In this document: piece by piece, positions 36,143 through 44,603 of the stretch
Numbering within the stretch: position 1 is the first letter of the stretch
Layout of the letters: every line of letters begins with the position of its first letter
Origin: Planotetraspora kaengkrachanensis
Lineage (GTDB): Bacteria > Actinomycetota > Actinomycetes > Streptosporangiales > Streptosporangiaceae
Direction: 5' to 3'
NCBI RefSeq assembly: GCF_016862895.1
Contig: NZ_BONV01000049.1
Span: forward strand, 30,139 to 94,138
DNA length: 64,000 nt
Notes under the pieces: generated by a model
The model's database searches: none
What the model saw: the letters and a program-made list of their open reading frames with translations, nothing else
What the model was told of the DNA's origin: nothing
Position numbers and translations under genes: made by a program

Positions 36143-36811
36143 ATGACGCAGATTTCGGTGCAGCAGGCCGGTGATGCCCGACAGTGGTGCGGTCGCGGCA
36201 TGGAACAGTTCCATCACCCGCGTCCCGTCTGCATGGCCCGTGGGTCGTCTGTCCGCCCCACGGAAGTGCGCCGGCGGCTGACAGATCGTCTTAGCGGGTC
36301 AGTGCTGGAGGTGGGGGCAGGCGACGGCGTCAAGTTCACCTGTTACCCGGACTCAGTCCACGAGATCGCCGTCGCGGAGACCGATCCGTTCCTTCTCCAA
36401 ACAGTCCTGATGGCCTGCAAGAAGGGGCCGGTCCCCGTACGCACGGTCGCGGGCGACCTCACCCGCATCCCCTCGCCGAACGGCGCGTATGACGCGGTCG
36501 TTTGCTCGCTGGTCCTGTGCACCTCACCTGACCTCGAGAAATCCCTGGCGGAGCTCAGGCGGGTCCTCAAGCCGGGCGGCGAACTACGCTTCTACGAGCA
36601 TGTGCGGTCGACCAACGTGCTCGCCGCAGCGGCCGAACGCCTCGTGGCGCCCCTTTGGTCACAGATGCGCGGCGGCTGCCACCCGGGCCGTGACACACTG
36701 ACCGCCATCGAAAGTGCCGGCTTCGTCGTCGACCATGTGTCCCAGCTCTCCTTCCACGGGGTGAACCACGTGCTCGGCGTCGCCCGAACCCCCCATCTGA
36801 CGACCATGTGA
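36143..36811 (+). CDS. Class I SAM-dependent methyltransferase
   Basis: 222 residues. Motif I VLEVGAGDGVKF, acidic end of strand 2 IAVAETDPF, motif with D in VAGDLTRIPSPNGAYDAVVC, LRRVLKPGGELRFYEHVRS. Similar to phosphatidylethanolamine-N-methyltransferase-like and METTL7-type proteins (CHPGRDTLTAIESAGFVVD). Substrate unknown. The Met at 36143 starts about 50 residues ahead of motif I; longer upstream reading is not family-like. Confidence 0.85.
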   Translation: MTQISVQQAGDARQWCGRGMEQFHHPRPVCMARGSSVRPTEVRRRLTDRLSGSVLEVGAGDGVKFTCYPDSVHEIAVAETDPFLLQTVLMACKKGPVPVRTVAGDLTRIPSPNGAYDAVVCSLVLCTSPDLEKSLAELRRVLKPGGELRFYEHVRSTNVLAAAAERLVAPLWSQMRGGCHPGRDTLTAIESAGFVVDHVSQLSFHGVNHVLGVARTPHLTTM

Positions 36812-36946
36812 TCTTCCGGCGTAGAACATCTCTTCAACGCATCCATGGCGGGCGACACCGCGTACTCAGGCGACTGGCCGTGGCGTGAATGCTCAGAGCC
36901 ATCGAGAATGCGATCAGCCGTGTACTCCTTCGACGGAGCGGACGAG

Positions 36947-37820
36947 ATGCCAGGATCATCATCGGTGGTGGCCGTGAACCGGCCGACGGCGCTCGCCGAA
37001 CTGACAGCGGGGCCGGTGGAGTATCGGCTGGAGCGGCGGGACGGCCCGGCGGTCGTCGTTTTCCACGGTGGGCACATGCGCGCCGGACTGGCGATCGGTG
37101 AGGACGTCTTCGCCGATCTCGGATACAGCGTGCTGGTGCCGTCGCGCCCGGGGTACGGCCGAACACCGCTGCGCACGGCCACATCCATGAGCTCGTTCGC
37201 CGACCTCACTCACGAGTTATGCCGGCACCTGGGCATTGACCAGGTCGCCGCGGTGGTGGGCATCTCGGCGGGGGGACGCAGTGCCGTCACCATGGCCGCT
37301 CGGCATCCCGAACTGGTGCGTCGGCTCATTCTGGAAAGCGCTGTGAGTTTTCTTCCTTGGCCCGACCGCCGTACACGCATTGGCGCCGGCGTGATCTTCA
37401 CCGCTGCCACCGAAAGAATGACCTGGGGCCTGGTACGGACGCTTATGCGCGCCACTCCGTCGACCGGCCTCCGGTTGTTGCTGCGCGATTTGTCGACGAG
37501 ACCGGTCAGTCAGGTCCTGGCCGCCCTACACACAGCAGACCGTACGGCGTTGATCGCGCTGTTCTCTCATATGCGTTCCGGGCGGGGCTTTCTCAACGAC
37601 CTGCTTGACACACCGGACCTGTCCTCGCACGTCACCCAGCCTGCCTTGGTCATCGCAAGTCGCAACGACGGAGCAGTGCCCCTTTGCTCACGCCGAATCC
37701 CTGCGCGACAACCTCACAGGCGCCGAACTCGTCGAGAGCCAGGCCTTGAGCCATTTCATCTGGTTCTCAGACGACTACCCCTCGATCACTGACAAGATCC
37801 GCGACTTCCTCGCCACCTAG
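36947..37820 (+). pseudogene. Alpha/beta hydrolase gene with a C-terminal frameshift
   Basis: VVVFHGGHMRAGLAIGEDVF, SRPGYGRTPL, AAVVGISAGGRSAVTMAARH (nucleophile elbow GISAG intact) and LVIASRNDGAVP run in one frame. At a CCCC run (37678-37681) the frame is lost; one base over, FAHAESLRDNLTGAELVESQ, ALSHFIWFSDDYPSITDKIR complete the protein with the catalytic His. As written, the encoded chain ends in a 35-residue Arg-rich nonsense tail at 37792. Confidence 0.75.
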
Positions 37821-37844
37821 CATCCGATCAGAACCGAAACAGAT

Positions 37845-37900
37845 CGTTGTAAAGTGAGCAGCGGTGCGCCGGGAAGTCTGGTCGGCAAGTCTGTCGTCGA
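37845..37900 (+). promoter_or_regulatory. Leader RNA element, copy 1 (nhaA-I/Li+-riboswitch-like)
   Basis: AAAGTGA, a GGTG block and GCCGGGAAGTCTGGTCGGC (37868-37886) lie just before the CBS-permease genes. The last block can fold with GCCG/CGGC as a stem. The same order of conserved blocks precedes nhaA at 40441-40476. I associate it with the nhaA-I class of leader RNAs reported as alkali-cation sensors; that assignment is from memory and needs a covariance search. Confidence 0.55.
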
Positions 37901-37917
37901 TCATGAAGGGCCGGGTC

Positions 37918-38361
37918 ATGCGCGCTCGCGACATCCTCACCGAGTTCCCCACCGTTACCTTGGACACGCCTGTGCGTGAGGCAGCGCGCCTCATGGCGGA
38001 GCGGGACCTGGCCGGCCTGATCGTGTTGAACGGCGACGGCCTGCCGTGCAGCGTTCTCCCGGGCACGCAGGTGCTACGCCTGGCGGTCCCCGGATACTGC
38101 CAGGACGACCCCGCACTGGCACGAGTCGTTGACGAGGCGCACGCTGATCGATTCCTCGACGAACTGGGCGACCGCACCGTCCGAGAGGCGCTGCCACCGA
38201 GTCCACGAGAACTACCGGTGACCGATCCCGACGCGACGATTCTGGAAGTGGCGGCACTGATGGCCCGCACCCGTAGTCCGCTGGTCGCCGTCGTCGACGA
38301 CGGACGCTTCCTCGGGGCCGTCACCCTCGCAGTGCTGATGGACCGGGTCACCGGCCCGTGA
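37918..38361 (+). CDS. CBS-domain protein
   Basis: About 147 residues with two CBS motifs: VMRARDILTEFPTVTLDTPV, EAARLMAERDLAGLIVLNGD and later ALPPSPRELPVTDPDATILE, VAALMARTRSPLVAVVDDGR. CBS pairs bind adenine nucleotides and gate transporters. The stop overlaps the permease start (GTGA), so it is translationally coupled and probably regulates that permease. A start at 37903 would add five residues; both follow the leader RNA element. Confidence 0.85.
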   Translation: MRARDILTEFPTVTLDTPVREAARLMAERDLAGLIVLNGDGLPCSVLPGTQVLRLAVPGYCQDDPALARVVDEAHADRFLDELGDRTVREALPPSPRELPVTDPDATILEVAALMARTRSPLVAVVDDGRFLGAVTLAVLMDRVTGP

Positions 38362-39650
38362 CCGCTCTGGCCTGGCTCTCCCTGGTCGTCTTCCTCGGTG
38401 CCTACGCTCTGATCGCCTCAGAGCGGATCCACCGCGTCGCGGCTGCGCTCGGCGGAGCGGCGATCATGCTGCTGATCCAGGCCACCGACAGCAAGGCCGC
38501 GTTCTTCTCCGACCACACCGGCATCGACTGGAACGTCGTCTTCCTGCTCCTCGGCATGATGATCATCGTCGGGGTGCTGAAGCAGACCGGCGTGTTCGAA
38601 TATCTGGCGATCTGGGCGGCCAAACGGGCGCGGGGGAAACCGTATCGGCTGATGGTCCTATTGATCGTCATCACCGCCGGCGCGTCTGCGCTGCTGGACA
38701 ACGTCACAACGGTCCTGCTCATCGCCCCTGTCACATTCCTCGTGTGCTCCCGTCTGGCGCTCCCCGTGGCGCCGTACGTGATCGCGGAGGCCATGGCGTC
38801 CAACATCGGCGGTGCGGCGACCCTCGTCGGCGATCCGCCGAACATCATCATCGCCAGCCGGGGCGGACTGACGTTCAACGACTTCCTCGTCCACATGGCG
38901 CCGATGATCGTCCTCATACTCGTGGTCTTCCTCGGCCTCTGCCGGATCATGTTCCGCAAGTCGTTCCACTACGACCCGAAACGTGCGGCGGAGATCATGC
39001 AGCTCAACGAAAGGGAAGCCATCGCCGACCGGCGGTTGCTCTGGCAGAGCCTGGCCGTACTGGGGCTGGTCCTGGCTGCCTTCGTCCTGCATCCCGTGCT
39101 GCACTACGAGCCCTCCGTCGTGGCGATCCTGGGAGCAGGCATCCTCGTCGCGCTCACGAAGGTGACCACCGAGCAGGCGATCGCCGAGGTCGAATGGCCG
39201 ACCCTCGTGTTCTTCGCCGGCCTGTTCATCATGGTCGGCGCATTGGTCGAGACCGGCGTCATCGGCCAGGTCTCCCAAATGGCCGTCGACGCCACCCGAG
39301 GAGAGCTCGGCCTCGCCACCATGGCGCTGCTGTGGGCCTCAGCCGGGCTGTCGGCCATCGTGGACAACATTCCATACGTGGCGACGATGAGCCCGATCAC
39401 CGCCGACCTGGTTCAGGCCCATGGCGGCAACGAGCACGCCCAAGTCCTGTGGTGGGCACTGGCCTACGGCGCCGACCTGGGCGGCAACGCCACCGCCATC
39501 GGCGCCGCCGCGAACGTCGTCATTCTCGGCATCGCCGCGCGCAACCGCCAGCCGATCAGCTTCTGGGAGTTCACCAAGTACGGGCTGATCGTCACTCCCG
39601 TCACGATCGCACTGGTGACCCCATATCTCTGGCTTCGCTATCTCCTCTGA
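38358..39650 (+). CDS. ArsB/NhaD-type (ion transporter superfamily) permease
   Basis: 430 residues, 11-12 membrane segments. Two inverted-repeat signatures: SALLDNVTTVLLIAPVTFLV and SAIVDNIPYVATMSPITADL, plus EAMASNIGGAATLVGDPPNI and DLGGNATAIGAAANVVILGI, typical of NhaD/ArsB/CitM antiporters. Probable Na+/H+ antiporter or anion exporter. It starts with GTG overlapping the CBS gene. Confidence 0.92.
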   Translation: MTALAWLSLVVFLGAYALIASERIHRVAAALGGAAIMLLIQATDSKAAFFSDHTGIDWNVVFLLLGMMIIVGVLKQTGVFEYLAIWAAKRARGKPYRLMVLLIVITAGASALLDNVTTVLLIAPVTFLVCSRLALPVAPYVIAEAMASNIGGAATLVGDPPNIIIASRGGLTFNDFLVHMAPMIVLILVVFLGLCRIMFRKSFHYDPKRAAEIMQLNEREAIADRRLLWQSLAVLGLVLAAFVLHPVLHYEPSVVAILGAGILVALTKVTTEQAIAEVEWPTLVFFAGLFIMVGALVETGVIGQVSQMAVDATRGELGLATMALLWASAGLSAIVDNIPYVATMSPITADLVQAHGGNEHAQVLWWALAYGADLGGNATAIGAAANVVILGIAARNRQPISFWEFTKYGLIVTPVTIALVTPYLWLRYLL

Positions 39651-39696
39651 TGAGCGAAGCCGCCGCCCAGGCACTCAAGGGCACGCTCGAGGCTCT

Positions 39697-40215
39697 TCAA
39701 TCTGAGCGGTAGCGCCGCCTCCAGTCGGATTCGACACGCCGCCAGTCGGATTCCAACGTCCGCACATGGTGGCGGCTAGCCCAGAGCACCCATAGGCGTC
39801 GCGCCACGACGATGACGGATCCACAGCCGACCAGGGTCAGCAGTACGGCAACACCTGCTCGGGTAAGCGCCTCATGCCGGGTCATGGGTGCCGCGACGAT
39901 CGCACCGCTCTCCCGATGCACCCACACGTCAACCGTGGAACCGGGTGTCGCGTCATCAGGCGCCGAAACAGGACCCCGACGTTCGGTGCCGTCCCTCATG
40001 ATCCACCGTGCGTGGAAAACCCGTTCTCGCGAACCACGGACCTCCGACGGCAATTCCTCGATCAACGTGACCTGTGTGAGGAGACGCTCCGCACTCTCTC
40101 GCTCCACCCGCGCGACCAGGTCCAGATGGACGAACTGGCCCACGATGCCACCGATCGTCACCATCAGGCACAGGGCGATCCGGAGTGGCCAATGATCGGT
40201 CGGCGAGCCGCTCAT
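39697..40215 (-). CDS. Rv1733c-like two-helix membrane protein
   Basis: 172 residues: one membrane helix near the N-terminus (RIALCLMVTIGGIVGQFVHL), a soluble middle with VFHARWIMRDGTERRGPVSA and TPGSTVDVWVHRESGAIV, and a second helix (VAVLLTLVGCGSVIVVARRL). The arrangement is that of the Mycobacterium Rv1733c family, known from dormancy-associated regulons. The C-terminus carries a short SDWRR duplication (ESDWRRVESDWRRRY). Confidence 0.85.
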   Translation of the reverse strand: MSGSPTDHWPLRIALCLMVTIGGIVGQFVHLDLVARVERESAERLLTQVTLIEELPSEVRGSRERVFHARWIMRDGTERRGPVSAPDDATPGSTVDVWVHRESGAIVAAPMTRHEALTRAGVAVLLTLVGCGSVIVVARRLWVLWASRHHVRTLESDWRRVESDWRRRYRSD

Positions 40216-40435
40216 GATCACGAATGATGGTGCCTGGAAAACGATCGCATCCGCGCCTCCAGATGATCGACCTCGACAGGACCCCCGGCACGCCGTAGCC
40301 AACGTATCAAGACCCGTGGTGCATGTCGCTCGGCTGCGCTACCCGGTCCGATGCACCGCAGCAGGCCACAGCCGGTTCACACCCTCCCCGGCGACATGCG
40401 CGCCCAGAGCGGCCCTCGATTAGGGTGTCAATAAA

Positions 40436-40500
40436 GCGTCAAAGTGACGCGAGGTGTGCCGGGAAGCCTGGTCGGCGTGTCAGGGGCTACGTGCCCGTTC
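40436..40500 (+). promoter_or_regulatory. Leader RNA element, copy 2 (nhaA-I/Li+-riboswitch-like)
   Basis: AAAGTGA (40441-40447), GAGGTG and GCCGGGAAGCCTGGTCGGC (40458-40476) repeat the block order of the element at 37845-37900. It lies about 45 bases before the nhaA start, a usual distance for a riboswitch controlling translation. Conserved blocks with variable linkers point to RNA structure rather than a protein site. Confidence 0.6.
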
Positions 40501-40521
40501 GTCGATCTCGGAGATTCCTTC

Positions 40522-41775
40522 ATGGTTGTTTCGCGTCCCGGCTCCGTCTTCCTTGGCCTGCTGCCGCTGCCCGAGCGGCGAGCCGTCGCCGACGCCCTGC
40601 GCACCGAGACAGTGGGCGGCCTCATCCTCCTCATCGCCGCGGTGGTGGCACTCGTGTGGGCGAACAGCCCACTGCGCGGGGCCTACGAAGCGATACGCGA
40701 CTTCCACTTCGGCGTTCCCGCCCTCGGCCTGGACTGGTCGATCGGCCACTGGACCGCAGACGGGTTGCTCACTGTGTTCTTCCTCGTGGCGGGGATCGAG
40801 CTGAAGCGCGAGCTGCTCGTCGGGGAGTTGCGCCGACCGGCCACGGCCGTCCTGCCGGTTGTGGCGGCCGTGTGCGGGATGGCCGTCCCGGCCGCCCTGT
40901 ATCTCCTCACCGCCCAGCTCGGCGGAGGCGAGCTGGATGGCTGGGCCGTGCCGATGGCCACCGACATCGCCTTCGCCCTCGCGGTCCTGGCCGTGATCTC
41001 CACTCACCTGCCGACCGCTCTGCGGGCCTTCCTGCTCACCCTGGCGGTCGTCGACGATCTCGGCGCGATCCTGATCATCGCGATCTTCTTCACCTCCGCC
41101 CTGAACCTGTGGGCATTGGGCGGAGCCCTCTCCGGGCTCGTCCTCTTCTATGTCCTCCAGCGCGCTCGGGTGCGGGGCTGGTGGTGGTACCTGCCGCTGG
41201 GCCTGGTGATCTGGGCGCTGACCGCGATCGGAGGCGTCCACGCCACCGTCGCCGGCGTCGCCATGGGCCTGCTCCTGCGCACCACTCGCGACGATGACGA
41301 AACCCACTCGCCCGGCGAACGCACCGAGGATGTGCTGCGCCCGATATCCGCCGGCATCGCCGTGCCGATGTTCGCTCTGTTCGCCGCCGGGGTCGGCATC
41401 TCCGGCGACGCCCTGAGCAAGGTGTTCACCCAACCCGAACCGCTCGGCGTGGTCCTCGGCCTGGTGATCGGGAAGACCGTCGGAATCTTCCTGGGCGCCT
41501 ATTTGACCGCCCGCTTCACCCGCGCGCACTTGAATCCTGATCTCGCGTGGGGCGACGTCTTCGGCGTTGCCACCCTGGCCGGCATCGGCTTCACCGTCGC
41601 GCTCCTCATCGGCGAACTCGCCTTTGCCGACGGAGAAACCGGCGACCACGTCAAAGCTGCCGTCCTCATCGCCTCTTTGATCTCGGCTGTACTGGCCGCT
41701 CTGCTGCTGCGCCGCAGGAATGCCGTTTACCGGCGCCTCTACGAACAGGAGAACCCCCACGTGGACCACGGCTGA
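40522..41775 (+). CDS. nhaA: Na+/H+ antiporter NhaA
   Basis: 417 residues with about 12 membrane helices. NhaA signatures: WANSPLRGAYE, VFFLVAGIELKRELLVGELR, VPMATDIAFALAVLAVI, LLTLAVVDDLGAILIIAIFF with the Na+-binding Asp pair, GIAVPMFALFAAGV, and LAGIGFTVALLIGELAF. It exchanges two H+ for one Na+ (or Li+), protecting against alkali and salt. The ATG at 40522 follows GGAG; the leader element lies just upstream. A decayed nhaA is at 19255-19760. Confidence 0.96.
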   Translation: MVVSRPGSVFLGLLPLPERRAVADALRTETVGGLILLIAAVVALVWANSPLRGAYEAIRDFHFGVPALGLDWSIGHWTADGLLTVFFLVAGIELKRELLVGELRRPATAVLPVVAAVCGMAVPAALYLLTAQLGGGELDGWAVPMATDIAFALAVLAVISTHLPTALRAFLLTLAVVDDLGAILIIAIFFTSALNLWALGGALSGLVLFYVLQRARVRGWWWYLPLGLVIWALTAIGGVHATVAGVAMGLLLRTTRDDDETHSPGERTEDVLRPISAGIAVPMFALFAAGVGISGDALSKVFTQPEPLGVVLGLVIGKTVGIFLGAYLTARFTRAHLNPDLAWGDVFGVATLAGIGFTVALLIGELAFADGETGDHVKAAVLIASLISAVLAALLLRRRNAVYRRLYEQENPHVDHG

Positions 41776-41818
41776 GACAGCCTCCTGTGGCAGGGTCCGG
41801 GGCGCGCCAGCCCACGGG

Positions 41819-42430
41819 TCATCGCAGTCGCGCGAACCACCGTCCCGACCGCGTCCAGTGGTCCACACACGTGAAGCCGGCCGACACCCCCAGCCTGGCG
41901 ATGTCGGCCGCCGACACTGTGGCCCAGCCGAACCATTCGCCCAGTTCGTCGCCGTGGCGCAGCCGTACTCGGTCGACCTTGCTGGCCGTGCCGGGCGGAG
42001 CGACGTCGGCAAGGACCCAGCCTCCCGGGCGCAGCAGTTCCCGCACCCGCTTGAGCAGGGTCAGAGGGTCGCCGCCGATGCCGATATTGCCGTCTGCCAG
42101 GAGGACGGTCGCCCACCTTCCGCTTCCCGGTACGTGGCCGAAAACGTCGCGGACCAGCGCCTGCGCACCTGCTCTCCGGGTCAGGTGCACGGCGTGGGGG
42201 GTGATGTCGATTCCCAGCGCAGGCACGCCCCTGCGGGTGAGCGCAACGGTGAGCCGTCCTGGGCCCGAGCCGACATCCAGCGTCGGCCCGGCGCATCGGG
42301 TGAGGAGTTCCTCGTCACCGGCGATCGGTTCCCGCCACCGGGTGGCCTCCAGCGGCGCACGAGTGCCGTCGACGTGCTCGATCTCGACGGCTGCGCCGGC
42401 GAGTGATTCGGTGTAGAGCTCGCCGATCAT
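41819..42430 (-). CDS. SAM-dependent methyltransferase
   Basis: 203 residues. ATRWREPIAGDEELLTRCAG, PTLDVGSGPGRLTVALTRRG (motif I), LGIDITPHAVHLTRRAG, LLADGNIGIGGDPLTLLKRV, LLRPGGWVLADVAPPG. Its start overlaps the DUF2064 gene's stop by 4 bp. This pairing is common in actinobacterial clusters with a DUF2064 protein and a glycosyltransferase; the substrate is unknown. Confidence 0.88.
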   Translation of the reverse strand: MIGELYTESLAGAAVEIEHVDGTRAPLEATRWREPIAGDEELLTRCAGPTLDVGSGPGRLTVALTRRGVPALGIDITPHAVHLTRRAGAQALVRDVFGHVPGSGRWATVLLADGNIGIGGDPLTLLKRVRELLRPGGWVLADVAPPGTASKVDRVRLRHGDELGEWFGWATVSAADIARLGVSAGFTCVDHWTRSGRWFARLR

Positions 42431-43146
42431 CGCTCGGCGCCCGCCGTGGCCGGCAGGGCCATGGCCTCAAGCATGGCGGCGAACCTGGACCATGGTGCTT
42501 CGGCGGCCACGAGCGCGGCGTCCGCGGCGGTGTCCACATCCACGAGTTCGGGCGCGAGACCGACGCTCCGGCACTCTCGCCTGAGCCGATGCAGGAGCAC
42601 GGTTCCGGTGTCGGGACGGGACATGGGCACGCCGAGCATGGTGGCCGGATCGGGGACGCGCCGGCCGTACAGCCAGAAGCCGCCGTCGGCCGCCGGGCCG
42701 TAGACCGCATCGTGCTCGGCGAGGGTCTCCATCGACGATGTCAGCAGTTCGGGAGTCACCTGTGGCGTGTCCATGCCGATGAGCATCACGGGGACGGGGT
42801 GGAGCCGGTGGGCGTCGGCCATCGCCCCGGCGATCCGCTCGTCCAGCCCACCGTGGCGCTGGGAGATCACTACGAAGCCTGGCGGCAGCCATGAGCCGGG
42901 CAGCCCGTCGAGGGCGAGCACCCGATGCCGCACCGGGACCTGGGCGACGGCGCGAAGCGTGTCCTCCAGCGCCGAGGCCGCCAACTGCGCCGCCTGCGCG
43001 GGGCTGTACGGCGGTGTCAGACGCGTCTTGGCCCGGCCCGCCACCGGCTCCTTCGCGATGACCACGATCTGTGCGTCGATCATGCCGGCCCCGCCTGTTC
43101 CGGTCGGCCCGGCGGCCCGGGGACCTGTCGCAGCCACGATCTTCAT
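42427..43146 (-). CDS. DUF2064/TIGR04282-family nucleotidyl- or glycosyl-transferase-like protein
   Basis: 239 residues. IVVIAKEPVAGRAKTRLTPP (the AKxPxxGxxKTRL signature), LDERIAGAMADAHRL, VMLIGMDTPQVTPELL, AVYGPAADGGFWLYG and SRPDTGTVLLHRLR: a GT-A fold related to CofC and to the 'arsenosugar' TIGR04282 group. Real substrate unknown. It is translationally coupled to the methyltransferase and divergent from the polytopic protein at 43239. A start at 43083 would remove a Gly/Pro-rich N-terminus. Confidence 0.88.
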   Translation of the reverse strand: MKIVAATGPRAAGPTGTGGAGMIDAQIVVIAKEPVAGRAKTRLTPPYSPAQAAQLAASALEDTLRAVAQVPVRHRVLALDGLPGSWLPPGFVVISQRHGGLDERIAGAMADAHRLHPVPVMLIGMDTPQVTPELLTSSMETLAEHDAVYGPAADGGFWLYGRRVPDPATMLGVPMSRPDTGTVLLHRLRRECRSVGLAPELVDVDTAADAALVAAEAPWSRFAAMLEAMALPATAGAER

Positions 43147-43181
43147 GGCTCCGACATTAGGGGCGCGGCCGCCGCGAAAAC

Positions 43182-43188
43182 CTTACGA
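43182..43188 (+). promoter_or_regulatory. CTTACGA motif, cluster copy 1
   Basis: CCTTACGAA in the 92-bp gap between the divergent DUF2064 and polytopic-membrane genes, about 50 bases before the GTG at 43239. Candidate ECF promoter element; see the matching finding. Confidence 0.35.
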
Positions 43189-43238
43189 AGTGCTGATGTG
43201 AACCGGGCATACCCGCAGTTCAAGCCTACTGTGGGGGG

Positions 43239-44585
43239 GTGATCACCCGAGATTGGGCAGTTGGGGACGCTCCGGGAGGGCCCGGGGGCCAGGGGGCCGG
43301 TGACTCCTCGCGCCGCGAACGCGTGCGGCGGGCACTCATCGGATGGGCGGTGCTCATCGCCTTGTCCTTCGCAGTAGGTGGTCTGCTCCACCACCTGGGC
43401 ATCCTCCGGATCGATCACCTTCCCCCGTTGCACGCGCACTTCCGGGTGCCGACTTTCCGTCTGCTCCCTGCTGCCGTGTTCGGCCTGGCCGCTGCATGGA
43501 TGCTGCCCGGTGCGCTCGCGAGGCTGCGTTTCGGCAGGGCCATCGCCCTCGGGTACGGCACGGCTCTCGCCTGGACGGTGCTGCTCGCCGTCTCGGGCGA
43601 CGGGCTGGCCGCGCCGTTCACCCACAAGGAGGAGTACCTGGCCGTGCTGCCGGCCGTCGGCGACGACCCTTCGGGGTGGCTGGCCGGTTTCACCGAGCAT
43701 CTGCCGGGATATCCGACGCACGTGCGCGGGCATCCTCCGCTGCCCGTCCTGGTGGTGTGGGCGTTGCAGGCGCTCGGGCTGCCCGGACCGCTGTGGGCCG
43801 CCCTGCTGGTCGTGCTGGTCGGCTGTTCGGCGGCGGTGGCGATAACGCTGACCGTTCGCCGGCTGGGCGGGGAGGACGCGGCCCGCCGAGCACTCCCCTA
43901 TCTGGCTCTCACGCCCGCGTCCGTCTGGATCGCCACCAGCATGGATGCCTTCTTCGCCGGAGTCGGGGCCTGGGGGGTGGCCCTGCTCGTGCTCGGGCGA
44001 AAGCGCTGGAGCCGTCTCCTGAGCGGGGCGGGAGCCGGCGTTCTGCTCGGTTCACTGCCATACCTGAGCTATGGGCTGGTGCCCTATCTGCTCATCCCGG
44101 TCGTGGTGGCCGTAATGGTCCGGCCTTCGCGGCTCACCGTAGCGGCGATCCTCGCGGGGGCAGGGTCCGTGACCGCCGCGTTCGCCGCGGGCGGGTTCTT
44201 CTGGCCGGACGGCGTGCTCGCCACGCATGCCCAGTGGGCCGCGGACCCCGGTGCCGCCCGGCCGTACCTGTATTTCCTGTTCGCGAACATCGCCGTGCTC
44301 GCACTGGTGACGGGTCCCGCCGCGACGGCGGGTCTGGTGGGGCCGATTCCTGCGCGGGTCCGGACCGTCGTGGCCGCGACCCTGGTGGCGGTGGCCGCGC
44401 TGGACGTCAGCGGCGTCACCAGGGGCGAGGTCGAGCGGATCTGGGTGCCGTTCGCGGTGTGGGTGTCCGTCGCGGGCGGCTTCGCGGGCGGCCGTGCAGG
44501 CGGTCATGCAGGGGACCGGCGGTGGCTGGCGGCGCAGGTGGTCACCGGCCTGCTCCTGCAGGGCCTGGTCGCCTCCCCCTGGTGA
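43239..44585 (+). CDS. Polytopic membrane protein, glycosyltransferase-like (GT-C type?)
   Basis: 448 residues with 11-12 hydrophobic segments. A large loop after the second helix pair contains FTHKEEYLAVLPAVGDDPSG and GYPTHVRGHPPLPVLVVW, reminiscent of the acidic/His-containing external loop of GT-C enzymes (mannosyltransferase-like). GRKRWSRLLSGAGAGVLLGS is a cytoplasmic loop. I take it as a probable lipid-sugar-dependent transferase; function not established. It begins at GTG and shares a promoter gap with the DUF2064 operon. Confidence 0.75.
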   Translation: MITRDWAVGDAPGGPGGQGAGDSSRRERVRRALIGWAVLIALSFAVGGLLHHLGILRIDHLPPLHAHFRVPTFRLLPAAVFGLAAAWMLPGALARLRFGRAIALGYGTALAWTVLLAVSGDGLAAPFTHKEEYLAVLPAVGDDPSGWLAGFTEHLPGYPTHVRGHPPLPVLVVWALQALGLPGPLWAALLVVLVGCSAAVAITLTVRRLGGEDAARRALPYLALTPASVWIATSMDAFFAGVGAWGVALLVLGRKRWSRLLSGAGAGVLLGSLPYLSYGLVPYLLIPVVVAVMVRPSRLTVAAILAGAGSVTAAFAAGGFFWPDGVLATHAQWAADPGAARPYLYFLFANIAVLALVTGPAATAGLVGPIPARVRTVVAATLVAVAALDVSGVTRGEVERIWVPFAVWVSVAGGFAGGRAGGHAGDRRWLAAQVVTGLLLQGLVASPW

Positions 44586-44603
44586 TCACGCCCGTCGGCC
44601 GGG

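Noticed and set aside
40480..42012. 510-codon minus-strand ORF over nhaA
   Set aside because: Antisense shadow of nhaA; composition is Gln/Gly/Asp-rich with no recognisable fold.
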